Shown one piece after another: positions 25,276 through 38,799 of a stretch of 64,000 nt of DNA. The notes under the pieces are model-generated. The model searched no databases and was not told the origin of the DNA. It saw only the letters and a program-made list of their open reading frames with translations. The DNA is from Gadus chalcogrammus (Eukaryota > Chordata > Actinopteri > Gadiformes > Gadidae), in the NCBI RefSeq assembly GCF_026213295.1, contig NC_079424.1:20296988-20360987 (forward strand). The letters run 5' to 3'. The translations under genes were made by a program, and so were the position numbers. Every line of letters begins with the position of its first letter. Position 1 is the first letter of the stretch.

Positions 25276-27382
25276 AACGTGGCCACAGGCCAGCTGTGTC
25301 TACACACCTTTAGCCACAAATGTACACCTCCATCCCACAAAAAATGGGGACTAGAAACTAACCTCTGTCTTACGTACATTTACTGTACTGTTGGAGGTCA
25401 CGCCCCTTTGCCGACCTTTTCGAGATAGCTAGGGATGCTAAAATGTTTACACACATTTCCCGGGGTCCCGTGTACGACATATCCGAGATTTGGAGTTCTA
25501 GCCCTTAGAGAAAAAAAGTTTTCCCAAATGGAGTGTCATTTGGACAAAGCCCCTCAGAAGTGTAGCCTGCAAGACCTAATGGTTCAGAATGTGGTGGAAA
25601 AACAGTTTTTGAGATAGGAAGGTCCTACCGCACTGTTTTTCCACCACATTCTGAACCATGAGGTCTTGCAGGCTACACTTCTGAGGGGCTTTGTCCAAAT
25701 GACACTCCATTTGGGAAAACTTTTTTTCTCTAAGGGGGCCCCGGGAAATGTGTGTAAACATTTTAGCATCCCTAGCTATCTCGAAAAGGTCGGCAAAGGG
25801 GCGTGACCTCCAACAGTACAGTAAATGTACATAAGACAGAGGTTAGTTTCTAGTCCCCATTTTTTGTGGGATGGAGGTGTACATTTGTGGCTAAAGGTGT
25901 GTAGACACAGCTGGCCTGTGGCCACGTTTTTGAAGTCGGGGGTCAAAAGGTCAAAAGGAGCCGGCACCACGCCGCTTATGATAACAAAAAGTTAATGTGT
26001 GTTTCTCTCATAACATTTGTCATTATTAAAGGGAGGCCTGATTCTCAGATATGCATGTTGGATGGCTAGGGTGTAGGTCTGGACAGAACTTCAGGCCAAA
26101 ATCTTGCAAGCGAGCTGCTGGGTGAGTTGAAACGAGATGGAGCACTTGCTGAGTCATTTCCTGTAGTGCTAGAGCCACAGGTTGAAGCGTATGCGTCCTT
26201 TGAGACCCCCTTTGATATATAAGAGACCCTATACAGCTTACTTAAATGTTGTCGACTCAGTCACCTATTGCATCACTTCCTTTAGGGCTTCGGCCTCCTA
26301 ATTGATCATTGTAGTAGGCTATAATTGAAAGCCCTCTTTCATATATATATGATACCTCCACCACTGGGACGTGGCAACAATTCTCCAAATCCATATGGGG
26401 AGGGGGGGATGCTTGTGGACAGTAGGGGTTTACCCTAGACATAAATAGGAAGTAAAATCAGGAGAAGGAATGACCTCTCACAAATATTTATTGAATAAAT
26501 TGTTTCAAATAACCCTCCCTCATTAAATCAATGAGCTTGGTGTTTTGCTTACAAAAATTAGTTATAGAAGAAGTCTAAACTGCAGAAAATAAACAAATCC
26601 ATATGCCTTTTAAGGATACCTTGGAATATCTGTCTATTTTTCAACCATCGGACCCTAGTTTACGACAAAAACAATCCAATTGACGGCAGCTCCTTTGCCG
26701 CGTGGTTTTTAGAGCCACGAGTATTAGAGGGGGCGGTCGATAGCAACCACCATAGCAACCATGACGGTCAAGTGACTGGATTCAGCCCTGTTGAAAAAAA
26801 TAGAATACCTCCCTACACACTCAGTAGTAGCTTAATGATATTTTAATTATTATGACCATGAAGTCTTTATTTGTATGGGTTTACATTTCGTTCTGTGTAG
26901 CATGGAAAAATCGGAGAAACACTCCCATTCAGAATGCATTGGTTTACATTTCGTTCTTTGGGGCACAGTTATTATTATTATTATTTATTTTTTTTTCAGT
27001 TTTTGTGGAGGTGCTTCAAAGATGCTAATTTTTCTGCAATAATCCAAAATCCAATGGAAAAACCCGTTGGCTTTTTGTCAAGGGAAACCCAGGTCGACGC
27101 TCACTTCCGGGTTTATCAACATACGTCATCCCTCCACCACTATATACTGTAAAAACACATGTTAAAGTTGAATGATAATGCATGAATCTATTCATGCTAT
27201 TCATGACAATTATTTTGGCCATGGTGGATCCAGATCTGCTCCGGAGCATTTCTTCACCTCGGGCAACAGCGCAGGGTTGCCAGGTCCTGCCTGCAAAAAA
27301 CGTCCTGCCCACATACCGTTCAAAATCCACCCAAAATGTCCGAGAAGCAGCCCAAGTTGTTGTTTTAGCAGCGAAATGCATT

Positions 27383-27491
<109 letters not shown>

Positions 27492-29528
27492 TGTGTATGT
27501 GTGCTTAGCACGCTATTTTATGTTGAAATGCGACGTAATCCAGTGTTCACGAAAACGTACACTGTCAACGTATGCTTTTGGCTACTGGGTTGGCTCTCAG
27601 ATAAACGGGTTTCTAACAAGATGATATTTTAGTGTCACAGGGTTTGGGAGGAAGGTGCGGGCCTTCTGAGAGGGGGTTCCGGGGGTTTCCTTCCGGGCGG
27701 GAGTTTTGGTTGTTGTAGTTTTCCGGTGGAGCTGTGCCTGCCTGTCCGATTGTGGAATCCAATAAACCTGATATCAAGCTTACTTCGCTCAATACCTCGC
27801 CTGTGGTTATTACAATATCATTAAAAGTTACATAAAGTAACGGTTTAATAACACAAACGCAGGAAACACGTGAGCTGCTAGTTTAGCGAAAGCAGCGTCC
27901 CCAACCTGACGTCGTTGAAACATGCGAGCGAGACGATTAAATCTTCCTAATAACTATAAAACTAAAGATCAGACACAATCACTGAATGAAGATTATGCAA
28001 GTAAAAAGTATATTTCTTGCTAGAAATGTTATTAGAAACACGTTTAACGCTGAATCGATCCTAAAATATTGCATTTCCCATTCAGATAATAAAGATCATA
28101 CACATTCACTGACTGAAGATTATGCAAGGAAAATGTACATTTCTCGCTAGAAATGTCATTAGAAACACGTTTAATTGTGTATCTGTCCTAAAATATTGCA
28201 TTTCCCATTCAGATAATAACGATTAATATGGCTACGCGCGTCCCGAGCAACCACGAGCGTCCACGAGCGGCCCCGAGACTTCAGAATGTTGTTATTTGCA
28301 TGACCGCTAGAGGCGCTAAATACGCTCCAGTGGGTCGTAATTTGGGGCGGTACAAACGACCTATGCGGTCGTATTTTCTAGGAGGACAGGCTGAGAAATA
28401 GACATCACTTTGCCATGTGGCTGTGTTTCTATCCACCGTCTGAAGTCATGACACAATGGCGTCATCGACCCCCCCACGCGTCCATCGACCCCCGTACTAC
28501 CTTATGACCACCGGGCCTAAGTGTGATGGTTAGGCAGGCTGCGGCTGCAGTACTCACCCCCTCCACCAGGACGAGCTGTGTGGTGCCCACCAGGGCGCTT
28601 TTGACCTTTGCCGCCTCTTCCCTGAAGGCGAATGAGCTCCTCCAGCCGACGCTAGTGATGGGAATTTCGGCTCTTCTTAGTGAGCCGGATCTCTTGGAAC
28701 GGCTTACCAACAAGAGCTAGCTCTTTCTGCTCCCAAACTGCTTTTCATATTAAATTACCCCTTACGTATACCTTTTATAATGGTCCCATGCTGTAATTCC
28801 GACGGTCATTTTGACACGTGCGCGAGTGTTGACCGCTCTTTGTCCACATGGTGCTGAAACGCCGTGTCAAAATGAGCTATTACACTTTTCTGTACAATAT
28901 TTGTAACTTGTAACTCTGAAACCACCAAATAAATGCAGTAAATTGCTCGTAGACCAATCTTCTACACAAAGTAGCCTAGATAGAAACACCTATAAAAACA
29001 GCAGAGCCTAAAAATAACAAGTTCAATATAATATATATATAAGTGTAGATATAAAACTATCTTGTCATTACAAAATAGAAAGAAAATAAACATGAATAAA
29101 TAACAATGAAAAGAAACGTATTGCAATGTGCAAAACAGCACAACTTTTAGGTGCCTCTATGAACCAACCACCATCTAACTTTTTTTTCCAGTGCATATTA
29201 GCATTGAGTAAGACCAAGTGCCTCAGCTTAGAGGGGCTGATCCTTTTCCTTCTGTGATTATCTGCCCTGTTTTTGAAAATACTCTTTCAGAGGGGACTGA
29301 TGTTGCTAGGATGCACAGTCGCCCTGCCATCCCCTTCACCAGTCATAGATAGACAGAGGCCTTGGACTCCCGCCAGCTCAGCGGGTCTGCCGTTCTTTGT
29401 ATGAGAGGCTCCTCAAGATAGGATTCAACCTCGAGCATCGCATCTGCTGGGGGATTTCTCCTCGCAGTGTTTTCTGTTGCTCTTGCATCAAAAAGCCTCA
29501 ACAGCTGAGGTTTGTGGCTCCACTTCTG

Positions 29529-30454
29529 GGGCCGTATTCACAAAGGATCTTAGGGCTAAAAGTAGGTCCTAACTGGCGAATTTAGGAGTAACTCCTAAAA
29601 ATAATGGGCGTGTCACTCTTAAATTTAGGACTCCTAACTTTTTTCACTAAGAGCAATTCACAAAGTATTTTAGGACTAAAAGTAGCACCTAAGTCTAGGA
29701 GAGCTTAAAAGTCCTCAAGAGGACTCCTAACTCAGTAAGACCTATTCACAAAGAATCTTAAAATGCCTGCGAGACGAAATGTTAGGGTATTCAATTTATT
29801 GTGGAGTTAATGCGCGATGCAATAACATCCCCGATTAACAGGAATAATCCGATTAGTCCCGAAATAAAATGTTATAAAAATTATAAATTATAAAAAAAAT
29901 ATATAACTTATAAAAAATAAAAATAATTGCGCCATCAAAAGACGAGGACGTGTTCGTCAATAGGAAGAAAGTGCTTTCCATCAACACGCAGGTTGTTTTT
30001 GATGCAAATTTTAACATAGCGTACTGGATGTTGTTGCAAAGTGGCCTGGATCTTCAGCTACCCATGATTCGCGCATTTTAATGGTGAGCGGTCTGAGGCA
30101 GCTTTTTGAGATGTACCAGTTGGGTGTCACTTGCTGGGTGACAGTGACTATCCATGCAAGACGTGGCTCTAGACACCCTACCTCAATCCACAACCGGGAG
30201 CACAGTTGAAGTGTAACATGTAAGTGATTACGCAGATTACGCTTAGTCCTATGCGTAAAACACATCGTATTGGCTCTTTGCGAGCACACAAACATACACG
30301 AAATGTGGTGGAGGGAGGAATTGGGCAGATGAAACGTCGGTTTCATGTCCTCCACGGCGAAATACGCCTCACCCCAGAGAGGGCAAGCACAGTAATCACT
30401 GTATGTGCCATTCTACACAACCTCTGCAAGCGGAGGAACATTCCACAGCCAGAC

Positions 30455-30503
<49 letters not shown>

Positions 30504-31055
30504 GCGATCAACATTACAAGGAATTTGGCCATGTGGAACCGAGTGGACAGGCATTTAGGGATCACTTTGAAAACACATTTTAGGTAAACACCTTGGCACA
30601 AATCAGTCAACACTTGGGTAGTTCGTTACATTTATTTTCTTTTAGATTTTACGTATTGTTATTGTTTGCTTTCTCTCTCTCTTGAACGTGCAGGCTACAA
30701 CGTCATTATCGTGGTCTGCACAAAATTGTCATCATGCGTGTATTCTGCTAACTGCACTATAACTACTTAATAGGAATTCATTTCTAGCCTAGGCTATTTC
30801 CTTGTTTTTCGGTGATTCAGTGGGCTCGTCTGAACAACCAATCACCGAACTGCTTCTAAACTCGTGCACGAGAATTGACGTAATCCATAGCAACGGCGCG
30901 TCACTCTTAGTTCACTCTTTGTGATTTATCCTTAGTAAGAGTAGGTCTCAGCGGCTTTGTGAATAACTTTTAAGAAAAAACTCCTACGTAAAATGTTTTA
31001 GCGCGAGTTAGGAGCACTCCTAGCGGTAAGATAAAATGCTTTGTGAATACGGCCC
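29529..31055 (+). mobile_element. PIF/Harbinger transposon with decayed transposase
   Basis: The ends GGGCCGTATTCACAAAG and CTTTGTGAATACGGCCC are perfect inverted repeats. The 3-bp direct repeat CTG on both sides is a target duplication of the size expected for Harbinger. The interior holds pieces of a HARBI1-type transposase. It is nested in the hAT element at 28.65-32.52 kb. Confidence 0.92.
29940..30583 (+). pseudogene. HARBI1-type transposase remnant
   Basis: From about 29945 the sequence reads DEDVFVNRKKVLSINTQVVF then DANFNI, part of the DDE nuclease domain, before stops and frame changes at 30060-30230. The C-terminal part stays open to 30583: RNVVEGGIGQMKRRFHVLH, then CAILHNLCKRRNIPQPD, then a run of Asp encoded by a (GAT)n expansion (about 30453-30503), then a short tail ending ENTF. 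The first half of the protein is missing. Confidence 0.88.
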
Positions 31056-31090
31056 CTGGTCCCCTTGCTACCTCATCTCTCTCTTGTGCC

Positions 31091-31613
31091 GCGTTTCCAC
31101 TGCAGGGTGCGGAACGGATCGGATCGCAAAGGTGCGCTAGGGAGGGGGCGGTATAGCCCAGCTCAAATCCGAGGTTGCGTTTCCACTGCCGACAGTACCC
31201 TTTGTGGTAGGCCGGATGTCGATCGCCACGGCAGCTACGTAAACATCGTAAACAACGTCTTCCTCCCCAAGAATGCAGACGAACGTCTCCACCTCCTTGT
31301 TCGCCCAAGCAAGCGTTTTACGCGACATGTTAATTGTAAAGAATAATACCTCGAGGCTACTGTTTGTTTGTTTTTATCCCCGCGTCACCCGGAAGTGATG
31401 ATTCTGTCGACCAATCAACGGAGGGGGTGTGTAGCTAGAATTTCCCGGGACCCTTTCAGGCGTCTCGTCTCGTTTTCGGTACCCCAACGGAGGAGTCCCG
31501 AGAACGAGGCCGGAACGGGTACGGCAAAGTCCGGGTAACGGCCACTTTTGGCGGTGGAAACGCGACCCGATCCGCACCTATCCGATCCGTTCCGCACCCT
31601 GCAGTGGAAACGC
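31091..31613 (-). mobile_element. Harbinger-type MITE carrying a Myb/SANT-like exon
   Basis: Inverted ends GCGTTTCCACTGCAGGGTGC and its complement, with GCC on both outer sides as a 3-bp target duplication; 523 bp. On the minus strand a start codon at about 31328 opens MSRKTLAWANKEVETFVCIL, then GEED, the N-terminus of the Myb/SANT-like protein that PIF/Harbinger elements encode beside their transposase. The rest of that gene is gone. Confidence 0.8.
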
Positions 31614-32833
31614 GCCATTGGTGTCCTGGTGGTTGAGCTGGCTGGCTGCTAGGGGTGCATCTTGCTGCTGCTGTTCCTCTTTTAAGGGCCTCATCAACTG
31701 CTTTGTTGTCGTTGAAGGCCAGCCTTTTGAACCTCGGGTCGAGTACCGTTGTCTCTGAGAGTACATTGTTAAATTCCATCCTGTGGACCTTTCTGTCCAT
31801 GGTTGTACAGAGAACAGTCTGGTCTCCGTCCCTTTCCCCGTTGTCTCTTGGGTCTGGTGTTAGGCTGGTAGTGTCTGCAGACCCCTCCACAGGATTAGCA
31901 CTTTGGAGGCTGTCACATAGCTGAAAAAATAGTAACTCAGAAAATGCTGCTTTGTTATATTATGTGTTATATGGACTTTGCTTTGTTTAATATGACTAAA
32001 ATTGAAGCAGCAGCAAGAGGTGGAGTTAGAGGCTCTGGCAGAAGCAGGCATGCCAGCCTGCCTCTGTGCTTCCAACTTAACAATTGGATGCACAGTCCTC
32101 AAGTCTGTGCAGGTTGTGAGTGGATCCTGCTCGATATGAAATCTTACTGTTGCACATTCTGCATTTTGCCTTTGTGTTCTCACACTGATCAAAATGTATC
32201 CAAATGCTGCTTCTTTTCCTTGTCTCATTCATTTTGTACTCTTACGCTTGCACTTGTCTCTCTCCTCTTTTCCTCCTGTCAGTCACAGGCAACGTGTATC
32301 GTGCATCAAAATCCCCCGCCACTCGCTGCTTGTTCTCGTGATTGGCTGTTGGCTGACATGCGTGCGCCGTGACACTCACAGCACGCGTAGAATTAATGCA
32401 TGAAGTACCCGTAGCGCGGGAGAACAAAAAAGACAACGGCTCGCGTTCGGGAGCCGAATCCCATTGTTCACTTAAAAGAGCCGGCTCTTTGAGCCGACTC
32501 GTTCGCGAACGACCCATCATCAGCTGGCGCTGCTTCACCTCACCGGGGACCTCACCCGGGGCGTGGGAGGTGTGCGTTATCTGGAGATGGACGCACGTGC
32601 AAAAATCATTGAGCAGGATTTTATGCATTTGGCGGGTGTTTTCTCCAAGGCGACTTAGTTATTTAAAATGTAATGTTGTTAAAGTGGCTTTAGGGATGAT
32701 TTGAGAGTTGGCATAAAGCAAAAGAGCAAGATTTTGATAACTGGTAATTGACAGATAGCCATGGCATTTTTAAAAAAATTCACTAGGATCGACAGTTCAC
32801 AACAGATTAAGGCCTTTTGACCATTAACATTTG

Positions 32834-33614
32834 GGGCCCTATCTTGCATCCGGCGCAATTGACTTAATCACTGGCGCATGTGTAGTTGCTAGTTTGCAAC
32901 TGGCGCAGAGCGTTCTTTTCCCTCCTGCGCCACGCGGCGGTAAATTAGGGATTGATCTTGCGCCCCAAGGGGCGGCTCGGCGAAAGGAGGAGGCGTGTTC
33001 TGGCGCAAACGTTCCCAGGTGCTATTTTGACGTTTCATAAACCACTTGCACCACAAACCAGAAAATACCTGGTTTAAAGTCAGTGGCGCGTTGTTCAGAT
33101 GCTATTTTAAGGGCGCATGCATAATGTTGCTTCTGCACCTCGCGCATACACTTTGCTTATCTCATCTACCTAGCCACACATTCTTGGTAAATTATTTAGG
33201 AAAGAACAGCTGATACAGTGTAATAAGTTTTACTTTTAAATCAATGCCTCTGCAAAGACCATACAGCAAACACATATTTTCTTGACACAGACATCGTGTA
33301 GATACCCATAATTTGTGCATCTGTCTCATCGGAGACTGCAGACGCACTGTCAAAATATCAACTCGTCAGATTCAAATGCGCTCATGGCTCTTAAAGGGGA
33401 TGGGAGCTGGCACTCTCATGGGTTTGTTGCACGTTACGCCCAAACCACACTTACGGGTAATTAGGCTACTTCAGACCAACCCTTTTTAGATTTGCGCCGG
33501 GCGTACGAGTAATTTTTCGCGCCGGTAAACTAGTAACATCGCCGTAGAACAGCCCACAAAGCTACTTGCGCTTGGCACTTCTCACTTGCGTTTCAGACCG
33601 TTAAAATAGGGCCC
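32834..33614. mobile_element. Harbinger/Tourist-like MITE
   Basis: Ends GGGCCCTATCTTGC and the complement of GGGCCCTATTTTAAC, flanked on both sides by TTG as a 3-bp target duplication; 781 bp. No coding content seen; GCGC-rich inside. Confidence 0.85.
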
Positions 33615-34324
33615 TTGGCTTGTATATCTAACTATATGAAAGTGAAGTGTTAAAAATGGAGGTGTGGCCCGCCATATTGAACCACCATTTTTCGAAAGAA
33701 GTCCAGAACAGAAAAACGTCTCTAGAGCACGTTTTTAATCGTAATCGCCATCCTATTTGCTGTGACCTATAGTTTTATAGACTTAACAAAACCTACATGC
33801 TACTAGACGCTGTCCTAGACGACAACCTTGATAAATACCCTGTGTTTGGTCACAGCAATTAGTAAAAGCAGCACAGCCCCCATGTTGAGCATCTCGACCT
33901 CAGTGTTGTCTCAGTGGAGTCCAGAGGACTTGAGCCTGTTCACAGGAACACACAGCCGAGCCTATATGAGACACACATGTCATCGCAAAAATGGAAATTG
34001 TGCAACCGCTGAACGAACTTTATATTCACCACAACTGAACTAAAAGGGACATCACCTTATTAGGATGAAGACAGTAAACACTGTGTTACAGGGCATCATC
34101 AAATATACAATAAAAATCTGATAATCCTTATAATCAATTGCTATTAATGGAAAGAAATTAGGAAAGAAGTGATGAATTAATGTTACAATTTTCCCAATAA
34201 CTACGACTGCGTTTGTGAAATGTTTTCTTGTGTCATTTAAATTTGTTCTCAGTGATGAGATGAATGGTGGGAAACCAAAGCTAAATTGAAGTCTACCGTT
34301 ATAAAAGCTTTGGTAAGACATTGA

Positions 34325-34470
34325 GGAGGGCAGGGTGTTGGAGTCCAAGCCCAAAGGTTCATGGTTCAAACCGCTGCAAGAAGCCCTACCTCCCTACTAA
34401 TTAATATGACTTGGGAAAAATAATCAGACTAAGTCACTTTATAGGACAGTGTTTGCTAAATGACTGAACT
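34325..34470 (+). repeat. tRNA-derived SINE fragment
   Basis: A B-box-like GGTTCATGGTTCAAACC near 34356 and the common fish SINE tail TTTGCTAAATGACTGAA near 34450 mark a short SINE copy. Confidence 0.55.
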
Positions 34471-35324
34471 GAAAGTAAAACCTTGATGTCTATTTTGTAC
34501 TGTCAATGTGAAGCAATCTGTTTCATTCTTTGCTGGCGGACCCTTGCTCGTAAGTCTAGTTATTAGGGTTTGTGTAATCAGGGCAATCTGAGCCATAAGG
34601 GGGAAGTTAGAGATGGCAGAGACGCAAAAAAAGTTCAAGTGTTGGCCTCATCTCATTGGTCCCCATGAAACGGCCTTGACTCCATCTGCAGAGGTGTCAG
34701 CACTTGAACGATTTGAGTCACAAATAATAATGTACCTTCTTTTAGGTCAAGAATATTATCCACATGATTGTCTCTTTTCTTTAACATTTATTTGCTTATT
34801 TTCTCAAAATATATTTATATGTTTATCAATATATATTTTTTACTGCAAAAAAGATTACATATTATATGTGAGAATACAACGTATCAGATATTTAATACAT
34901 TATCGTCAGTGTATATTTAGGTAGATTAAGGTAAATGCAAAGGCAAAGGAATGTCCTACATTTTGACCAAAATGTAGTGGCAGAGATTGCCTCTATGGGG
35001 CAGCATTGCATTCTAAATGTTTCATGGTTACCATTTGTACAGAAATTGAGTAACAATTACACTAGTCCATTTTTTTAAATATAAATATAAATTGTTTGCT
35101 ATAAAGACTCGAACCTAAAATCTACTTTTTTTTTTGTAAAGTATCTCCACTGAAATTTGAAACAGAATAATAATGGTAAAATGAATAAGACTGCAATAAA
35201 AGTGTGTGTGATGTGTAATTTTGTATTTGCATCAATTTACATGGCTCTAACCTTAAGAAGGTTTATAGAACGCAAAATATAAAATATCCTTTTTAAAAAA
35301 TAGTATATTTCATAAAGACATGCA

Positions 35325-35520
35325 TCCAAGAAAGTTACACATGTAGAATAGTGTAAAATACTAGTTATAAATGATGAAATAAAGTTGCACATGCAGAACA
35401 GTGTAAAACACTAGTTATAATAAAATAAAATGTTCCATGTAGAATAGTGTAAAATAATAGTTATAATAAAATACATTTGCACATGCAGAATAGTATAAAA
35501 TACATAGTAGTTATAATATG
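35325..35520 (+). repeat. About 50-bp minisatellite, four copies
   Basis: Diverged tandem units each contain CATGTAGAATAGTGTAAAAT or a close variant, followed by a TAGTTATAA block. Confidence 0.88.
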
Positions 35521-36379
35521 ATTAGAGTCACGCATGCATAGTGCTTTCAGGGATCAAGCTATCGAAAGTATTTGATTGTTTCAGTTTCTATCCGGGACTC
35601 ACTGACAAAGGGAGAGAACTGAAGGTATAAACGGTGCATAGAATGAAAGTTAATAAATAATGATAATAATAACAATAATTAGCTTTCTATAAATTTCCAC
35701 AAAATGTTTAGACATAAGGCTGACAGGAAAACAAGAATTATTTTGATAATGCATGTTCAAAATGAGTGCAAAATGAACTTTTCTAGTTTTCAACCGACAA
35801 CCAACACAAAATAAAACACAATAAGCTTCTAGTATCTAACAATTAATTAAACGACAGCAAGGATGGATGGACAGTATGGTAGTTTTTTGATAAAAGCGTC
35901 TATATCAACACATTCTCACTCCAAGCGGTCAGTGACTTTGGCTTCAGCTTCTGAGGCAAAAGGGTAGGCTACCCTTGTGCTTCTTTTTTCGACGCATGGG
36001 GTTTTCCACTCATTACAATGTAATCCCTCCACGGCAATATATGAAGCAATGAGCATTCATCCCATTGGCTAATGGAAGACCCGATGGCTGCACATTAACG
36101 GCGACTTTACAGTGAAATCTGTGACATTACTCAACACAACTACACCAACGTGTCCTTGTTAATTACACAACATGTATGGGTTAAGGATATGGACATCAGT
36201 TGTCCTGTTTTGTGCTTTGATTGAGAGAAACAATACTTTTTTTGATCAGTGTTGGGTAGCTGAGGTCATTGCTATAGAGACCACGTCCGTCCGCTTTGTT
36301 TGACAAAAGACAGAGCAACCCTATCTAATCAAAATTACGTTCCCAGAGAACTATTAAGCATTCTCAATTACGTTTGTCT

Positions 36380-36775
36380 GAAAAACGTATTTTGTCCGTG
36401 ATTACGTTTTATTGAACATATCGGAAATACGAATTTGTTCTTCTCAGCCTATTTTTTTTGCCATTTATTTACCTCTATGTTTGGTTGAAACTTATCCCAG
36501 ATTTGTTAAATGTCAACATATCACACATTATTGTCATTAAGGCATATTCCCCTTTTGGGGAACGTTTCATTTGACGTATTTCGTCCCTGATTACGTCTTA
36601 TTGAACATATTGCAAATAGGTTCGTTCAACATATTATTTGTTATTTATTTAGGCTCCCTCTTGGATAGTTCACATTTAATTGAAACGTATCCTCAATAGG
36701 CTACGTTAAACATCGATAACACATTGTCATTAAGGTATAGCCTGTAGGCCTACCTCTCGGGGTAGCCTACGTTTG
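36380..36775 (+). repeat. About 190-bp diverged tandem duplication
   Basis: GATTACGTTTTATTGAACAT at about 36401 and GATTACGTCTTATTGAACAT at about 36589 mark two copies. ACACATTATTGTCATTAAGG and ACACATTGTCATTAAGG recur at the same spacing. Confidence 0.75.
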
Positions 36776-38002
36776 ATTGCAATGTTAATAGTCCTACGTT
36801 ATATCAACATGTCACAAGAGGCAACCCAGTCGCCAAAAGCATACGTTGACAGTGCACGTTTTCGTGAACACTGGATTACGTCGCATTTCAACGTAAAATA
36901 GCGTGGTATACCTACAGTATCCGCGCGTAGCGCTGTGGAGGCGCCTGCAGAAACCACACCCAACAAGGATATAAATATACAGAAATTCCTGGTTATATAC
37001 AATAAATAAATTATAATTATTTGGAAACTTCCCATTGCTGCCTGCAGTGCACGGCGAAGGCGACTGTGATGCAGGTTTGCAAGCTTCACGGGTTGTTTTA
37101 AAAACTGAGTCGCGGATGTAAACCTCAAAGGCGCAGGTCACGGTTTTCTTGGGTAGGCCTTCTTTCAAAACCCACCACAGAAACAGTTGGGGTGTAATAT
37201 GTATTGTATAATCTTTATGAAAACTCAGTCAGAACTATTAAACAACAGAGGTTGGGCAGTGGACACACACACACAAACACACACACACAATATTTGAATT
37301 CAATAAATACTATGGCAGAATAAAGAATAAATTCATGCATTATGATTCAACTTGAACATGTGTTTTTACAGTATAGAGTGGTGGAGGGATGACGTATGTT
37401 GGCCAACCCAGAAGTGAGCGTCACCCTGGGTTCCCTTGACAACAAGCCAACGGGTTTTTCCATTGTGTAGCACTTACTACGAGCTGTAGTTAAGTTAGAG
37501 TGAATCATGACCAGTCTCCAGGTTACGTAGGGAGCAGTAGAAGTTAACACAGTAATTACAGCAAAATAACACCACAGACCATCAGATACGTTTTAAATGC
37601 CGGCTTGTTTATGTAAGTTTGTAGAAAAGTAAACAAATAGAAAAGTGGTACCTTAAGACATTTACATGCACATACATTGATTAACAAAAATTGCAGTTAA
37701 ATGCAATTGGAACACTTGTAAATCTCTTGTCAGACATATCAATTAAATTCAAGGATATTCTTCAAGTGAGGTATCCTTTAAAGTTGCATTTAAAGTTATA
37801 TTTAGTTTCAGATTTAACTCAATTTAATTCAATGGTTATCTTATTTTTAAATAAGAGTTCCTTTAAATCATTATCAACAAGATTTTCTTTAAATCCTATA
37901 AGTAATTAGCATTAAAGGTATTTTTAATTCCTATGTCAATATCATTATGCTCTAATTTGTAATTAATTAGTTTCAATAATTTCAATAGGTCTTTCTTTCT
38001 TT

Positions 38003-38540
38003 TTAACAGGGACATAGCACGTATAAGTCAGTGTTTGCAAGTGTATGTGTTGAGGAGTAACAATTTATATGCTTTTTTGAACTGTGTGATGGATTGTAAT
38101 ACTCTAATGTGATGGGGAATGCCATTCCAGACTTTGGTGAAAGTGTGGATGAAGGACCTCTGTCCATAGCCGTTATTGAAAGCAGGCACTGGGTGGAGGG
38201 CCATGGAGACAGATCTAGTGACTCGCACTTGGGGCATGTTATGTGTTGGTAAGAGGGAGATGAGTGTTTGTGAGGTGCTGTGTTGGAGTTGAAAATAAAA
38301 TGTGATGGCATGACTGTAAGTACAATTTTGAAAGGACAGAGCGTGTGATTGAGTGAGTGCAGTGCAGTGGTGTGTCCATTTTGGAAGATTGCTGTGGATC
38401 TTCAAAGCTTGGTTGTATAGTCTTGCGATGGATTCAGTAACTTCCTTGGTGGTGAGAGACCATATTGGTATACAGTAGGAGATGGTTGAGAATACAATCG
38501 CATGCAGGTAGGTTTTGGAGACAAGTTTCAATAGCTGCAA
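38003..38540 (-). pseudogene. 3' fragment of a non-LTR retrotransposon ORF2
   Basis: An open minus-strand frame of 170 codons (38540-38028) matches the C-terminal, post-catalytic part of fish LINE reverse transcriptases: FSTISYCIPIWSLTTKEV, an ARLYNQALKI helix, then YGQRSFIHTFTKVWNGIP near the end. The catalytic core is absent, as expected for 5'-truncated integration. The minus-strand 3' end runs into an AAAG-type tail at about 37995. Clade not resolved. Confidence 0.75.
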
Positions 38541-38799
38541 TAGGCCTATTGGAGGTCAAGTTTCAATAGCTGCAATAGGCCTATTTAGAATCAAGTAATC
38601 CGATATTTCGTTTTCTAGTTGCTAGTTACAGTATATGCTAACGGAACCAGTGAGCTTCGGTTTAGTTATATCATATAATTAGCTGCAATCACATTACCAG
38701 TAAACATAACAATGAAACAAAAATAACAAAGATAACGTTCACGGATAATGTTCACAGTTCAACAATTCACTATAACATGCAACCGTAGTAAGCATTCAC

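Larger units (their letters stand above)
28653..32522 (-). mobile_element. hAT transposon (ZBED/Ac type), degenerate, in a cdk5rap1 exon
   Basis: The ends read TAGTGATGGGAATTTCGGCTC on the left and CGAACGACCCATCATCA on the right, a hAT-type inverted pair. They are flanked by the 8-bp near-duplication GCCGACGC and GCTGGCGC. Minus-strand transposase remnants are present: TTVLDPRFKRLAF at about 31,740-31,700, and the C-terminal dimerisation signature ATSVPSERVFSKTGQIITE at about 29,300-29,240. Stops and frame breaks lie between them. A Harbinger element (29529-31055) and a MITE (31091-31613) are inserted in it. Confidence 0.85.
28558..32580 (-). pseudogene. cdk5rap1: cdk5rap1 exon split by a hAT element
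   Basis: Read on the minus strand, the 5' part of the exon (32580 down to about 32523) follows an AG acceptor and encodes EVPGEVKQR. The 3' part (28652 down to 28558) encodes RLEEL, then after a frame change FREEAAKVKSALVGTTQLV and LVEG before a GTGAGT donor. This is the junction of the radical-SAM and TRAM domains of CDK5RAP1, the mitochondrial tRNA 2-methylthio-N6-isopentenyladenosine methylthiotransferase. A 3.9-kb hAT lies in the middle, flanked by GCTGGCGC and GCCGACGC, an 8-bp target duplication with two differences. A 2-nt deletion between ELI and FREE shifts the frame. The gene is convergent to bpi; in human both are on chromosome 20q, and CDK5RAP1 adjoins the BPI-fold cluster. I recall the family sequence but could not align it. 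Confidence 0.75.
33615..36380. other. No gene recognised
   Basis: AT-rich intergenic DNA with one SINE fragment (34.3 kb) and one minisatellite (35.3 kb). Open frames are short and lack domains. Confidence 0.5.

Noticed and set aside
25234..25970. Matching open frames on plus and minus strands (MVPAPFDLLTPDFKNVATGQ)
   Set aside because: They are mirror images of the palindrome arms. A 64-codon frame in each arm carries no recognised domain, and similarity between them follows from the duplication, not selection.
30405..30613. Poly-Met or poly-Ile proteins
   Set aside because: Out-of-frame readings of the (GAT)n tract. The supported frame is the poly-Asp one within the HARBI1-type transposase remnant.
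31456..31890. Host ZBED gene
   Set aside because: The DPRFKRL motif lies inside a hAT element with inverted ends and a target duplication, and the frame is broken, so it is transposon remnant.
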